DNA of 47,026 nucleotides from Fuerstiella sp. (GTDB taxonomy: Bacteria > Planctomycetota > Planctomycetia > Planctomycetales > Planctomycetaceae): contig JAQWLN010000092.1 in NCBI GenBank assembly GCA_029247265.1, positions 1 to 47,026 of the forward strand. The letters run 5' to 3'. The position numbers and the translations under genes are program-made. Positions 18,752-28,288 of the stretch are shown here, in pieces (positions within the stretch are counted from its first letter, which is position 1; each line of letters starts with the position of its first letter). The notes beneath the pieces are model-generated. The model was not told the origin of the DNA. It saw only the letters and a program-made list of their open reading frames with translations, and ran no database searches.

Positions 18752-20566
18752 ATGCATACCGCCACTTTACTGGTCATTAACGGTCCCAATCGGGGTGCGA
18801 GATTCGACATCGCCCGAAACGACGCGCTGGTCATTGGTCGTAGCGTCGGCACGCATATCCGAGTTGACGATACAGAAATGTCCCGCCAGCACGCAGAGGT
18901 TCTGGAGCACCGTGGCGCCTATCGGGTTGTCGACCTGGAGAGTGCCAATGGCACGTTCGTCAACGGGCGACGCGTTACTGAGCACACTTTGGTTAACGGT
19001 GATTCCATTCGACTGGGGGCGACCGTCCTGACGTTCCAGCTGGCTCCAACAGAAACGTCGTCAAGGACCGCGCACCAGGTGCACTTTGTTGGTGATTCCA
19101 ATTCCGGGCAGCATTCGGAAATCGTCCAAAGCGTACATGCTGAACCGGTTTCATCGGCGACCGTCTGGCCGGACCAGCAGGTCGGCTTGCAATTGCTCTA
19201 CCAGGTCGCTGAGGAACTGGTCCGGCCGGCGCACTCTCTGGAATCGCTGATGCAGCGAATTCTGGAACTGACGTTAGATGCTGTTCGGGCAGACCGAGGC
19301 TGCGTTCTGCTGAAGGATTCGGTGGGTGAAGAACTTACACCGCTGGTTTTCTGTCAGCGACGCCGGAAGCCCATGTCAGGTGCGATTGGCGAAGAACCCA
19401 CGGAACTGTTTAGTGGCAGTCATTCGTCTGTTGAAGACAGCGGTCCAGCGTCTGACGTGCCGCTGGGCCAGATGCCTATTTCGCGTTCAATCACGGGGTA
19501 CGTGTTACGACACGGTAAAGCCGTTCGTACGTCCGACGCGCTTCACGACGTTCGTTTTGAGGGAGGTCAGAGTATTGCGTCGTCTGGAATTCGTGAGGCG
19601 ATCTGTGCTCCGATGCGAGGACAGGAAGAGTTACTTGGTGTCTTTTACATTGATATTTCGACCGACGCACTGGCCGAGGGAACGGACAGCTTGTCTGACG
19701 AACATCTGAAGTCCGTCCTGGCAGTTGCGCGGCAGTCCGCTCTTGCTGTGGAATCGCGGCGGTTCCACGATGCGCTGCTTAAAGCGGAACGATTCGCGGC
19801 CATGGGGCAGACCATCGCCGTTCTCAGTCACCACATTAAGAATATTCTACAGGGCGTACGTGGGGGTGGGTATTTGATTCAGATGGGTCTTGAACAGTCA
19901 AAGGATGACATCGTCCGGCAGGGTTGGGGGATTGTGGAACGGAATCAGAATCGTATCTACGATCTGGTGATGGACATGCTGTCGTTTACGAAGGACCGGG
20001 TACCGGACCTGCAGTCGGGCGATGTAAACCGTATTTGTGCAGAGGTTGCGGAATTGGCAACGACACCAGCTACCGAGTACGGCGTCAGTTTTGAGTTTCG
20101 TCCGGAACCCGGATTGCCTCTGGCAGCGTTCGATCACGAAGGCATTCACCGTTCCGTGCTGAACGTGGCGTTGAATGCGATCGACGCGGTCGCCGAATCT
20201 GAAGATGCGAGAGTTGTACTGCAGACCAGCTATGACAAGGTAAACGAAGTCATGTTGGTCGCAGTCACCGACAATGGTCCAGGCATTCCGGAGGATCATC
20301 GTGCGACGATCTTTAATCTGTTTGAATCTTCCAAGGGCGAACGCGGCACTGGAATCGGCCTTCCCGTCAGTCGAAAAATTATTCGGGAACACGGCGGCAG
20401 GATTCGTATTGAGGGCGGGCCGGGGGAAGGGACACGATTCGTTTTGTCGTGGCCCCGTGGTAATCCGTCCTCTGAGACAGTACGTCTGGACAGTCCAACG
20501 CAGGTTCCCCACGACAGCAGTTCGGTAAATGAGTCTCCTGGGCAGAACAGCCCTGCTGACGAATAG
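18752..20566 (+). CDS. FHA-GAF sensor histidine kinase
   Basis: Soluble signalling kinase of 604 residues. An N-terminal FHA domain (about 1-95) shows GRSVGTHIRV, SRQHAEV and SANGTFVNG, so it should bind a phosphothreonine peptide. A GAF domain follows (about 145-340, with RADRGCVLL and APMRGQEELLGVFYID). The dimerisation and phosphoacceptor box reads LSHHIKNIL, with His360 as likely phosphosite and His361 where most kinases have an acidic residue. The ATPase domain has ALNAIDAV (N box), DNGPGIPE and GTGIGLPVS. There is no membrane segment. It begins 5 bases after ligA, so the two are very likely cotranscribed. No response regulator is adjacent; the FixJ-type regulator at 36254 lies about 16 kb away. 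The FHA domain could connect it to Ser/Thr kinases such as those at 1142-12349, which is inference. Confidence 0.93.
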   Translation: MHTATLLVINGPNRGARFDIARNDALVIGRSVGTHIRVDDTEMSRQHAEVLEHRGAYRVVDLESANGTFVNGRRVTEHTLVNGDSIRLGATVLTFQLAPTETSSRTAHQVHFVGDSNSGQHSEIVQSVHAEPVSSATVWPDQQVGLQLLYQVAEELVRPAHSLESLMQRILELTLDAVRADRGCVLLKDSVGEELTPLVFCQRRRKPMSGAIGEEPTELFSGSHSSVEDSGPASDVPLGQMPISRSITGYVLRHGKAVRTSDALHDVRFEGGQSIASSGIREAICAPMRGQEELLGVFYIDISTDALAEGTDSLSDEHLKSVLAVARQSALAVESRRFHDALLKAERFAAMGQTIAVLSHHIKNILQGVRGGGYLIQMGLEQSKDDIVRQGWGIVERNQNRIYDLVMDMLSFTKDRVPDLQSGDVNRICAEVAELATTPATEYGVSFEFRPEPGLPLAAFDHEGIHRSVLNVALNAIDAVAESEDARVVLQTSYDKVNEVMLVAVTDNGPGIPEDHRATIFNLFESSKGERGTGIGLPVSRKIIREHGGRIRIEGGPGEGTRFVLSWPRGNPSSETVRLDSPTQVPHDSSSVNESPGQNSPADE

Positions 20567-20772
20567 CGGCTGCTGCGCCGAAATCCGGAAACGGGCACGA
20601 ATTCCAGGACAGAAAACGTCTGTCCGGTCACGGAATCCGGTGGAATGGCTCATTTGATCTCCTGAGCACTCACACAAGCGGATCCTTCATTGTTCTGTGG
20701 AACGGTGTATCATTCCTTCCGATACAGGATATCAGGGGACGAAACAAACTCGGCTGGTAACAGTATTCCGTT

Positions 20773-23253
20773 ATGGCGCTGATTAACGCATCACTTCTGG
20801 CAGGTGTAATTCTGGCGGGGCTTCCGGTCCTGTTGCATCTGATCATGCGTGCCAAGCCCAAACGCATCGAGTTTCCAGCGTTGCAACTGCTGAAAACTCG
20901 ACAGACGTCCAATTCCCGCCGCATGAAGCTCAGACAGATTCTGCTGCTTCTGCTGCGGGCAATCTTGATCGTTGTGGCAGTGCTGGCCGTGACACGCCCC
21001 TCTCTGCCGGCGGCGCGATACGGGTTGCGCTGGCATGAGTGGCTGATTCTGGCCGTTGTTGTTGGCGCGACGTGCGGCATCTATACGTGGATGTCAAGAC
21101 GAGCGAAAGCCGGTGAGTCGGCCGAGCATCTGCTGCGGGAACGACGAGGACGCCTGCGTGCATTTTCGCTGCTTGGAGGAATAGCGGCCGCTCTGATCTG
21201 CGTTGGTGTGCCATGGGGACTGCGCGTACAGGGCGAGCTGACGGGACCTCGAAATCCACTGGCCGCTGACATTCCCGTCGCGGCGGTGTTCGTATTCGAC
21301 AATAGCCTGAGCATGACCTACCAGTACGAAAGTCAGACTCGACTGGAACAGGCGTCCCGAATTGCCACCAGTCATCTGACGGATCTTCCGCAGGGCAGTC
21401 GAATCGCCGTCGTGACAACGGCGCCGGAATCTGATGTTGTCTTTCAGGCGGACCTGGCTGGAGCTCGCTCACGCCTCAGTGATTTTGATCTGACAACCGT
21501 TCCGCGTTCGCTTAACTCTGTCGTCAGGGATGCCATCGAAGGGCATGTGCTGGATCGTGAACAGGTGCAGGACGATCTGGACGGCGGGGATGCGTTCTCC
21601 CGTGAGATCTATCTTTTTACCGACTTTTCAGAAGTCGCCTGGCGCTCGCCGGATGAGTCGGGTTTGCGCGATCTGCTGGTGCAGCACGACTGGCTGCAGG
21701 TGTACCTGGTCGATGTGGGTGTCAAAAATCCTATTAATGTTTCGCTTTCACAATTGCGTCTCGACCGGCAGGCGACGGTTGAAGGGCAGCCTGTCAGTGT
21801 TTCGGTAACGGTGGTGCCGACGCCCGCGGCCGATCCGGAAGTGACGCTTGAATTGTACACGCTGGACCAACTGGGTAACGAAATTGCGGGTGGTGGAGGG
21901 GGTCGGTCAGCGCGGCGAACGGTTCGTTTTGAAGGAAGTCCTCCCGTCGCTGTGTTCAACGTCAGCGGGATAAAGGGCAGAGATGTTCAGCGGGGTTTCG
22001 TGCGCCTGACATCACCTGATCCATTGACCTTTGACGATATTCGGTACTTTACGTTTGGGGTCACCGCTCTGCCGCGAATTCTGTTGGTTTCTGATCGACT
22101 CATCGACAGCAAGTACTTACTGAACGCAATGCAACCTCTGTTCCTTGAACGTCAGGGAATTCGTAAATTTGACTGCAAGGCGATCACAACAGCTCAGCTG
22201 AGTCGTGAAAAGCCGGGGAACTACGACGTCATCTGTATCGTCAATCTGCAGCGTCCGGATCCGTCGGTTTGGATCGACTTGTATCGATTCGTCAACGATG
22301 GAGGATCGCTGTTTGTTTCGACGGGGGGCGAGAAACTGATACAGGCAACGGACTGGCGAACTGCGGAGGCAGAAAAACTACTGCCGGGGCTCCCGGTCAG
22401 CAAGCTTCCGTTTCGGCGAGATCCCGGGCGTCTGACGCTTGTCGCGGATGACAATCCGATCGTTCGCAGCTTCTCTGCTGATCCTGACGCGAAAACTGCT
22501 CTGTCTTACGCTCTGTTTGACATCTGCTGGACGTTCGAGCTGCCGAATGATTCCCGAGTGTTGATGAGATTCAGCGATAAGACCGGACGCCCCGCATTGA
22601 TTGAGCGTCGAGTTGGCTCCGGTCGCACGTTGTTGTTCGCATCGGCCGTTGACAATCTGGAGAACGGTGGCGCGCAATGGAATGAGGGCTTTGTTGTGGA
22701 TAACTGGGCATTTTTAATGCTGGTTGATGAGGTGATGCAATATCTGACCGGCGCCGCGGACGAACAAAGAAACTTCGTTGTCGGCGATCCCGTAGAGATA
22801 CCTGTGCCCGCTGCAAAACGGTTCAGTCGTTATGCCGTGGCGCGACCACGATTGCGACTCACGGAAGGGACGCTGCCATTTGATGAGCCTTCGGTTCTGC
22901 TGAAGGATGTCAACGAGGCAGGTCACTTTCAGCTGCGATCTATCGATGACGGCAACAACTTTGACCGAGATTTTGCCGTGAACGATCTGGACGAGGAAAG
23001 CAATCTGACAACGATCACCGATGAATCCCTCGACGCAGTGTTTGGTGCGGATCGCTATTCCCGCGTCACCGATCCGGAACAGCTTGACCGAGCCGTGAAC
23101 GTCGGGCGTCTTGGCGTGGAGATCTTTCCCATACTGATGGGACTTTTGATCGCGATCTTCTGCGGAGAACATCTGATGGCCAATTTTTTCTACGATGAAG
23201 AGCCGGTTCCGAATGAATCGGGTTCTTCCACAAAGGGCTCATCAACCGGATGA
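20773..23253 (+). CDS. BatA/VWA-domain membrane protein
   Basis: Protein of 826 residues. It opens with the BatA N-terminal signature (hydrophobic helix, HLIMRAKPKRIEFPALQLL, then LRQILLLLLRAILI), followed by two more hydrophobic helices and an outer von Willebrand A domain with the MIDAS start Asp176-Asn-Ser-Leu-Ser180. The middle is beta-rich. A region near 460-560 resembles the GATase-like fold (VICIVNLQRP ... FVNDGGSLFVSTGG). A final hydrophobic helix lies near 780-800. Proteins of this kind are usually found with a MoxR ATPase and a DUF58 protein; neither is present just upstream, where the neighbour is a histidine kinase. It overlaps the next gene by 4 bases (ATGA at 23250-23253), indicating translational coupling. 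A role in assembling or monitoring envelope proteins is only inferred. Confidence 0.88.
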   Translation: MALINASLLAGVILAGLPVLLHLIMRAKPKRIEFPALQLLKTRQTSNSRRMKLRQILLLLLRAILIVVAVLAVTRPSLPAARYGLRWHEWLILAVVVGATCGIYTWMSRRAKAGESAEHLLRERRGRLRAFSLLGGIAAALICVGVPWGLRVQGELTGPRNPLAADIPVAAVFVFDNSLSMTYQYESQTRLEQASRIATSHLTDLPQGSRIAVVTTAPESDVVFQADLAGARSRLSDFDLTTVPRSLNSVVRDAIEGHVLDREQVQDDLDGGDAFSREIYLFTDFSEVAWRSPDESGLRDLLVQHDWLQVYLVDVGVKNPINVSLSQLRLDRQATVEGQPVSVSVTVVPTPAADPEVTLELYTLDQLGNEIAGGGGGRSARRTVRFEGSPPVAVFNVSGIKGRDVQRGFVRLTSPDPLTFDDIRYFTFGVTALPRILLVSDRLIDSKYLLNAMQPLFLERQGIRKFDCKAITTAQLSREKPGNYDVICIVNLQRPDPSVWIDLYRFVNDGGSLFVSTGGEKLIQATDWRTAEAEKLLPGLPVSKLPFRRDPGRLTLVADDNPIVRSFSADPDAKTALSYALFDICWTFELPNDSRVLMRFSDKTGRPALIERRVGSGRTLLFASAVDNLENGGAQWNEGFVVDNWAFLMLVDEVMQYLTGAADEQRNFVVGDPVEIPVPAAKRFSRYAVARPRLRLTEGTLPFDEPSVLLKDVNEAGHFQLRSIDDGNNFDRDFAVNDLDEESNLTTITDESLDAVFGADRYSRVTDPEQLDRAVNVGRLGVEIFPILMGLLIAIFCGEHLMANFFYDEEPVPNESGSSTKGSSTG

Positions 23254-25499
23254 AACTGGCGTTTGAACCAATCTGGCCATGGCCTCTTATCGTCCTGGCA
23301 TGTGTGATCATGTTGTTTGTTGTGCGCCTTGGCTATCCTCGTCGCATTCAGCATCTGCCCGTGATCTGGCGCCGCCTGCTGGTAGGGCTGCGCATCGCAA
23401 TTGTACTGCTCATCACGCTGTGGCTGCTTCGTCCCGCGGCCGTTCTGGTGTCGAACGACCGTTCTGATGCTGTGCTTTATGTGGTCATGGACAGCAGTCG
23501 CAGTATGGGCACACCGGATGGCACCGGCGGTATCACCAGAAGACAGGAACTGCTGCAACTTTACGATGCGGCGAAGCCTTATCTGGATGAGATTGGTGAG
23601 ACCGTGGAAGTCCGCCTGCGCGATCTGTCGGAGGACATGAAAGTCATCGACGCCCCTGATGCCGCGGCGGATGGCAGAATGACCGCAATCGGTGCCAATC
23701 TGGAAACACTCGCGAAGGAGGCGGCTCGTGAAAGGATTGCGGCCGTGCTGTTATGGAGTGATGGTAAACAGGCCGTCAGTGGCGAAAAGGACATCGATCC
23801 GATCCAGACGGCCAGGCTGGCCGGACGACAAAACAGCCCCATTTATACGGTTGTGATGGGCACTTCCGAAGTTCAGACCACGACGCTGGATCTGGGGGTC
23901 AGCGAACTGGACATCGCCCGCGATGTGTTCATTGGCAACGTTGTGCCAATCAAGGTGCGGCTGAAGTCCTTCGGCGCCGAAGGGCGTGACTGTCGAGTTC
24001 GAGTGCTGGTGGAAGATCGAGCTCAGCTGCCAAATGGAAAAACGGGCGAAATGATCGCAGTGCGACCCAGCCGGGATAATATGACACTGAAGGTCCACCG
24101 TCCTGCAGATGCGGCAGAAGACGTGGTGTTGGATCTGCAGTTTGTGCCTGAACAGTCGGGTGAGATCAAAGTTGCGGTTGAAGTGGAAGTTCTGAGCGAC
24201 GAAGTCCGCAGGACGAATAACCGTGTCGAAACCATCATTCGAGTTCGTTCTGGTGGGATTCGAGTGGCGTACTTCGACCGACTGCGTCCTGAGTACAAGT
24301 GGCTGCGGCGCATCAATGTCAGCAGTCGCGTGCAACTGGACCATATGAACCTCTATCCCGCGCCGTTCTCGGCCCGGAACCAGTTTAACGACGACTGGTT
24401 CACTCCTGGGAATTACGACGCATTCATAATCGGCGATGTTTCTGCTGACCTGTTTGGTGAAGAGCGTCTGCAGAAACTCTATGCCTGCTGCGAACTGGGC
24501 GCCGGATTGATGATGATCGGCGGAGAAGACAGCTTTGGCGGCGGTGGTTACCATCGCACACCTCTGGCTCGGCTTCTGCCCGTGTCTATGAGCGATGGGG
24601 ATCAGCAGTTAACGGACGATATCCAGATGCTGCCCACTCGGGCGGCCATCCATAATCCCATTCTGCAAATCGCTCCGCCGGACCAGAACAAACAGCGATG
24701 GAACGATCTGCCGCCATTAACCGGAGCCAACGCCCTGCGTATTCGCGACGGCGGAGCGGCTCAAAAACTGGCTGTGTCGCCCTCGGGGATGCCATTACTG
24801 ATCGGGCAGAACGTTGGTGCTTCTAATGTGCTGGCATTTGCCGGAGATACCACCTGGCAGTGGGCCGTCGACGAAGACTGGGCCGTGGAAGCGCATCAGC
24901 GTTTCTGGCGGCAGGTGATTTTCTGGCTGACAAAAATGGAAAACGACGGTGACTCAAGGCTATGGATTAACGTCGAACCGCGAGACCTGAATCCGGGTTC
25001 TGTGGCTGAACTGGCATTTGAGCTGCGAGACGACGGAGGCATTCCTCTGTCCGGAGTCAAATACGACGTTTCCGTGAAAAGTCCGGATGGCAAAAACGAA
25101 GTGGTTCCTGTGCGAGCTGTCGACGCCCGTGGAGAGGGCGATTTCCGCGACACGATGAGTCCCGGCGACTATTGGGGCACGGTCGCTGCAGCCGATGCGG
25201 ACGGCACCCTGAACTATGCGACCACTCGATTCATTGTCAATCCCCGTGATCCGGAACTGGACAACCCGGTCGCAGATCCGTCTCTCATGCGCGAACTGGC
25301 ACACGTGAGTGCTGGAGATTTTCTAACTTCGGACGATATGCTGGAACGTCTGAAGCGATGGGCCGACGAGGGCCTGCCGAGTCTGGAAGTGAAACGTTCC
25401 GAACGTATTACGTTGTGGGATAACTGGATCAGTCTGTTGTTGTTTGTGGTTCTGCTATGCGTGGAGTGGTGGTGCCGAAAGAAACGGGGACTGGTGTGA
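23250..25499 (+). CDS. VWA / glutamine-amidotransferase-like membrane protein
   Basis: Protein of 749 residues. Two N-terminal hydrophobic helices (about 11-26 and 45-66) precede a von Willebrand A domain with MIDAS Asp81-Ser-Ser-Arg-Ser85. A beta-rich middle leads to a class I glutamine-amidotransferase-like domain (about 370-560) with GAGLMMIGGEDSFGGGGY; the catalytic cysteine of true amidotransferases is not present, so it is unlikely to hydrolyse glutamine. A C-terminal hydrophobic helix (WISLLLFVVLLCVEWW) closes the protein. It overlaps the BatA-type gene by 4 bases and the two are a common planctomycete pair, probably forming one membrane complex. The next gene starts 32 bases downstream and may be cotranscribed. 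Confidence 0.88.
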   Translation: MKLAFEPIWPWPLIVLACVIMLFVVRLGYPRRIQHLPVIWRRLLVGLRIAIVLLITLWLLRPAAVLVSNDRSDAVLYVVMDSSRSMGTPDGTGGITRRQELLQLYDAAKPYLDEIGETVEVRLRDLSEDMKVIDAPDAAADGRMTAIGANLETLAKEAARERIAAVLLWSDGKQAVSGEKDIDPIQTARLAGRQNSPIYTVVMGTSEVQTTTLDLGVSELDIARDVFIGNVVPIKVRLKSFGAEGRDCRVRVLVEDRAQLPNGKTGEMIAVRPSRDNMTLKVHRPADAAEDVVLDLQFVPEQSGEIKVAVEVEVLSDEVRRTNNRVETIIRVRSGGIRVAYFDRLRPEYKWLRRINVSSRVQLDHMNLYPAPFSARNQFNDDWFTPGNYDAFIIGDVSADLFGEERLQKLYACCELGAGLMMIGGEDSFGGGGYHRTPLARLLPVSMSDGDQQLTDDIQMLPTRAAIHNPILQIAPPDQNKQRWNDLPPLTGANALRIRDGGAAQKLAVSPSGMPLLIGQNVGASNVLAFAGDTTWQWAVDEDWAVEAHQRFWRQVIFWLTKMENDGDSRLWINVEPRDLNPGSVAELAFELRDDGGIPLSGVKYDVSVKSPDGKNEVVPVRAVDARGEGDFRDTMSPGDYWGTVAAADADGTLNYATTRFIVNPRDPELDNPVADPSLMRELAHVSAGDFLTSDDMLERLKRWADEGLPSLEVKRSERITLWDNWISLLLFVVLLCVEWWCRKKRGLV

Positions 25500-25531
25500 A
25501 ACGCGTTGCCGGGACAGGTCAAAGGAATCCT

Positions 25532-26344
25532 ATGAGCTTAATTCGTCGCCTTATGATTGTTGTCATCGCCGTTGCTTCATTACCGGTGACCCAAAGTTTG
25601 GCCGCGGAAGATGCAATGGCTCCGCTTCCTGCAGCACACGCACACAATGACTATCTGCATGATCGTCCGCTGCTGGACGCGTTGGATAATGGTTTCTGCA
25701 GCGTTGAGGCCGACATCTTTCTTGTGGACGGAAAGTTGCTGGTCGCACACACTCGCAGGGAACTGTCTGCAGATTATTCGCTGGAAAGGCTGTACCTGGA
25801 TCCACTGAGGCAACGGATCAGGCATAACGGTGACCGAGTACACAGGAATGGTCCCGTGTTTACTCTGATGATTGACATCAAGTCGGATGGTGTCGCTACA
25901 TACAAAGCACTGCATGACGTGCTGCGGCAGTACCACGAGATTTTCACACGTGTTGAAAACGGAACTGTGCATCAGAAGGCGGTTGTGGCCATCGTCAGTG
26001 GAAACCGACCACAGGCGACGATCGCCGCACATTCGCCGCGCTACGTGGGCATTGACGGACGGTTGTCTGACCTGAACAGTGATCAGCCAACGCACCTGAT
26101 GCCACTCATCAGCGACAACTGGCGAAATTATTTCCAGTGGCGAGGCGAAGGGAAAATTTCGGAGGCAGAGCGAATGAAACTGCAGGACATTGTCCAGCAA
26201 GCACACAGCAAAAAACGTCGCCTGCGTTTCTGGGCCACGCCCGACACACCGGCCATGTGGGGAACTCTCCACGCTGCCGGAGTTGACCTGATCAACACCG
26301 ACAACCTGCCCGGGTTGAGTGAGTTTTTGCGAAACCCTCGTTAG
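25532..26344 (+). CDS. Secreted PI-PLC/GDPD-like phosphodiesterase (AIM6-like)
   Basis: Protein of 270 residues with a cleavable signal peptide (about 1-25, ending QSLAAEDA). The TIM-barrel phosphodiesterase signature is HAHNDY (36-41), SVEADIFL with Glu59 and Asp61, and VAHTRREL with His73, matching the catalytic His, acidic metal ligands and second His of the phosphatidylinositol-phospholipase C / glycerophosphodiester phosphodiesterase superfamily. It should act outside the cytoplasmic membrane, on a phosphodiester that the sequence does not identify. I chose ATG 25532 because AAAGGA lies about 6 bases upstream and a signal peptide follows; an in-frame ATG at 25457 would overlap the preceding gene by 43 bases and bury the signal peptide. 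Confidence 0.85.
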   Translation: MSLIRRLMIVVIAVASLPVTQSLAAEDAMAPLPAAHAHNDYLHDRPLLDALDNGFCSVEADIFLVDGKLLVAHTRRELSADYSLERLYLDPLRQRIRHNGDRVHRNGPVFTLMIDIKSDGVATYKALHDVLRQYHEIFTRVENGTVHQKAVVAIVSGNRPQATIAAHSPRYVGIDGRLSDLNSDQPTHLMPLISDNWRNYFQWRGEGKISEAERMKLQDIVQQAHSKKRRLRFWATPDTPAMWGTLHAAGVDLINTDNLPGLSEFLRNPR

Positions 26345-26541
26345 GTTGGTTGGTGAAAGACCCATGGGACCTCATCCCTGGAGTATACGTTCCGGGGGGA
26401 CGAAGATCGAATGAGTACCATCTGCACAGACAGGGTTAAATAAAGAACAAAGCGTCCGTTGCAATTGGTTAGGCGACCAGCAACAATCGATGGAGTACAT
26501 GCATCGCGGGCCAGCGACTATATTGTTTTAGAGTAACGCCG

Positions 26542-27637
26542 ATGAGAATTTGCTGGTGCGGTGTCGTGACGCTTTTACTCAGTTGTATGTCGCCGCCTGT
26601 CTCCGCTGGGCTGCTCATCGATCTGAATGCGGCCGCCGGGATGGACGCACAGGCAATTTCCGGTTTCCAGGTCGCTGCCAACTATTGGCAGTCCGTATTG
26701 ACCGACGACGTGACAGTCAATCTGGATATCGACTTGACCACTCTTGATACAAACATCTTGGGAACCGCCAGCTCGTTCACGCAATCTCAGGAGGTCGATA
26801 CGTACTTCGCGGCCCTGCAGTCCGATATGTCGTCAGCCGATGACACGGCGGCTGTGGCTGGATTGCCCACACTCGGGGGAACGAACAACGACTACGTACA
26901 ATTTCGTACCCAGGTCAACACCGAGGGCGGCAGCACAGTAGTTTCCCTCGACAGTGACGGATCGATTGCCTCTGGGGCCACGAACAATAGAGTGCTGGCC
27001 CTAAATACGGCAAACGCCAAGGCGCTAGGACTGTTCGCAGGTTCCGCGGGTGCGGCCGACGCGAGTATTACCTTCAGTGACGCGTATTCCTGGGATTTTG
27101 ACAATTCTGACGGTATCGGCGCGGGGGCTCCAGGATTTCGTCGGCATCGTGATACACGAAATCGGTCACGCGCTGGGATTTCGAAGTGGCGTGGATTCGG
27201 TCAACTCCGCCATTACTAGCAACACGGATCTGGACTTTGGCTTTCGAGTATTTACAGGCCTGGACATGTTCCGCTACAGCGCGAATGACGGCATCCTGGA
27301 CCTATCCTTCGGAACCGCCTCATATTTCTCGCTGGACGGCGGAGCCACAAACCTCGGATTCTTCTCGACCGGCACCACAGACCCGCAGGACAACGGCGGC
27401 GATGGCCGCCAGGCGAGTCACTGGAAAGATAATCTGGGGTTGGGAATCATGGATCCCACAGCAAATGGGGCCGGCCAGCTGAACACCGTATCGGAACTCG
27501 ATTTGCGGGCCTTCGATGTGATCGGCTGGGATCTGGCGTCCGCTTCGGTTCCTGAGCCGTCCAGCTTCGTTTTGCTGGGCGTCGGAACGATTGGGCTGAT
27601 CTGCTTTCAAAGACGGCTGAAACCTTCGCGAATCTGA
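26542..27637 (+). pseudogene. PEP-CTERM matrixin-like metalloprotease, split by a +1 frameshift
   Basis: Two overlapping frames together make one secreted zinc protease. The first (from ATG 26542) has a signal peptide (ending PVSA) and the N-terminal domain; the second carries the zinc-binding HEIGHALGF and ends with a PEP-CTERM sorting signal (VPEPSS, hydrophobic helix, QRRLKPSR). They join at 27123-27127, a run of five G: with four G the frame reads on smoothly from GIGAG to LQDFVGIVIHEIGH. The whole product would be about 364 residues. It resembles the NF038122-type metalloproteases of planctomycetes. The PEP-CTERM signal implies that an exosortase is encoded elsewhere. The frameshift may be a sequencing error, a recent mutation or a switching tract; the rest of both halves is intact, which favours error or a recent event. 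Confidence 0.82.
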
Positions 27638-27782
27638 AGACCCGAGGCTGGAATTCCAATGCCGGCAGACTGCGCCAACAGTCGCAGCTCGCCTGAGAAC
27701 GTGCCGAAGTGTTTTCGTTCTCCGTGTTCTACAGATCGACGGCGGTTCGGGTTTCAACGCCCTGAAATCGGCGGTACAGATG

Positions 27783-27802
27783 TACCCCCCCCTGAGGGGG
27801 TA
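27783..27802. repeat. GC-rich perfect hairpin, TACCCCC-N6-GGGGGTA
   Basis: Perfect 7-bp inverted repeat with a 6-base loop, in the spacer behind the metalloprotease and without a T-tract. It resembles the CACCCCC/GGGGGTG hairpin at 10421-10436, so it may be a copy of a short dispersed element rather than a terminator. Confidence 0.55.
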
Positions 27803-27899
27803 AGGGCGACTGGAGTCGGGATCTAGACGTGACCGTGAATCTGACCCGGGCGGAAGGTAGTAAACCGGCAAGAACGCTGCATAATGCCTACACTGCCCG

Positions 27900-28173
27900 T
27901 CTCTGACGTTTGGAGCCGGCTTTTCTCTGGCCGTCTTTCTCATGTTTCATCTGCTGTGCGACCGATGCCGTTTCTCATTTCTCCCTTTTCAGGTGTTCGG
28001 CACGAATGCTCTGGCCGGGTATGTTCTGCACCTGCTGGCTATGGACGCCATTGAGCCGTTTGTCCCGAGAGATGCACCGTTAAACTACGTCATCGGCAGT
28101 CTGATTGTTTTTTTCCGTCATGTGGGTGTTCGTGCGTCATCTTGAAAAGAACAATATCTATTTTCGGCTGTGA
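27900..28173 (+). pseudogene. 3' remnant of a DUF5009 / heparan-glucosaminide N-acetyltransferase-like gene
   Basis: About 90 codons resemble the C-terminal end of a polytopic acyltransferase (heparan-alpha-glucosaminide N-acetyltransferase-like): the helix LTFGAGFSLAVFLMFHLL, then LPFQVFGTNALAGYVLHLL and a last helix. The frame then breaks at a run of seven T (28108-28114). Removing one T restores a natural family ending (SVMWVFVRHLEKNNIYFRL) that stops at TGA 28171-28173. Upstream of about 27900 the frame is closed and I see no trace of the N-terminal two-thirds of the protein. This is therefore a truncated remnant and not just a miscalled base. It carries no start codon of its own with a ribosome site. 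Confidence 0.6.
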
Positions 28174-28288
28174 CTCGGAATTGAAAAACGGTGCTTCGGA
28201 CGATGCCGTTTCAGTTTGAAGTATAGCGCGACCAGTCAAATCAACCGGACACTCATCGGATGCATCGCCGACACTGCCGCAGGAACGA

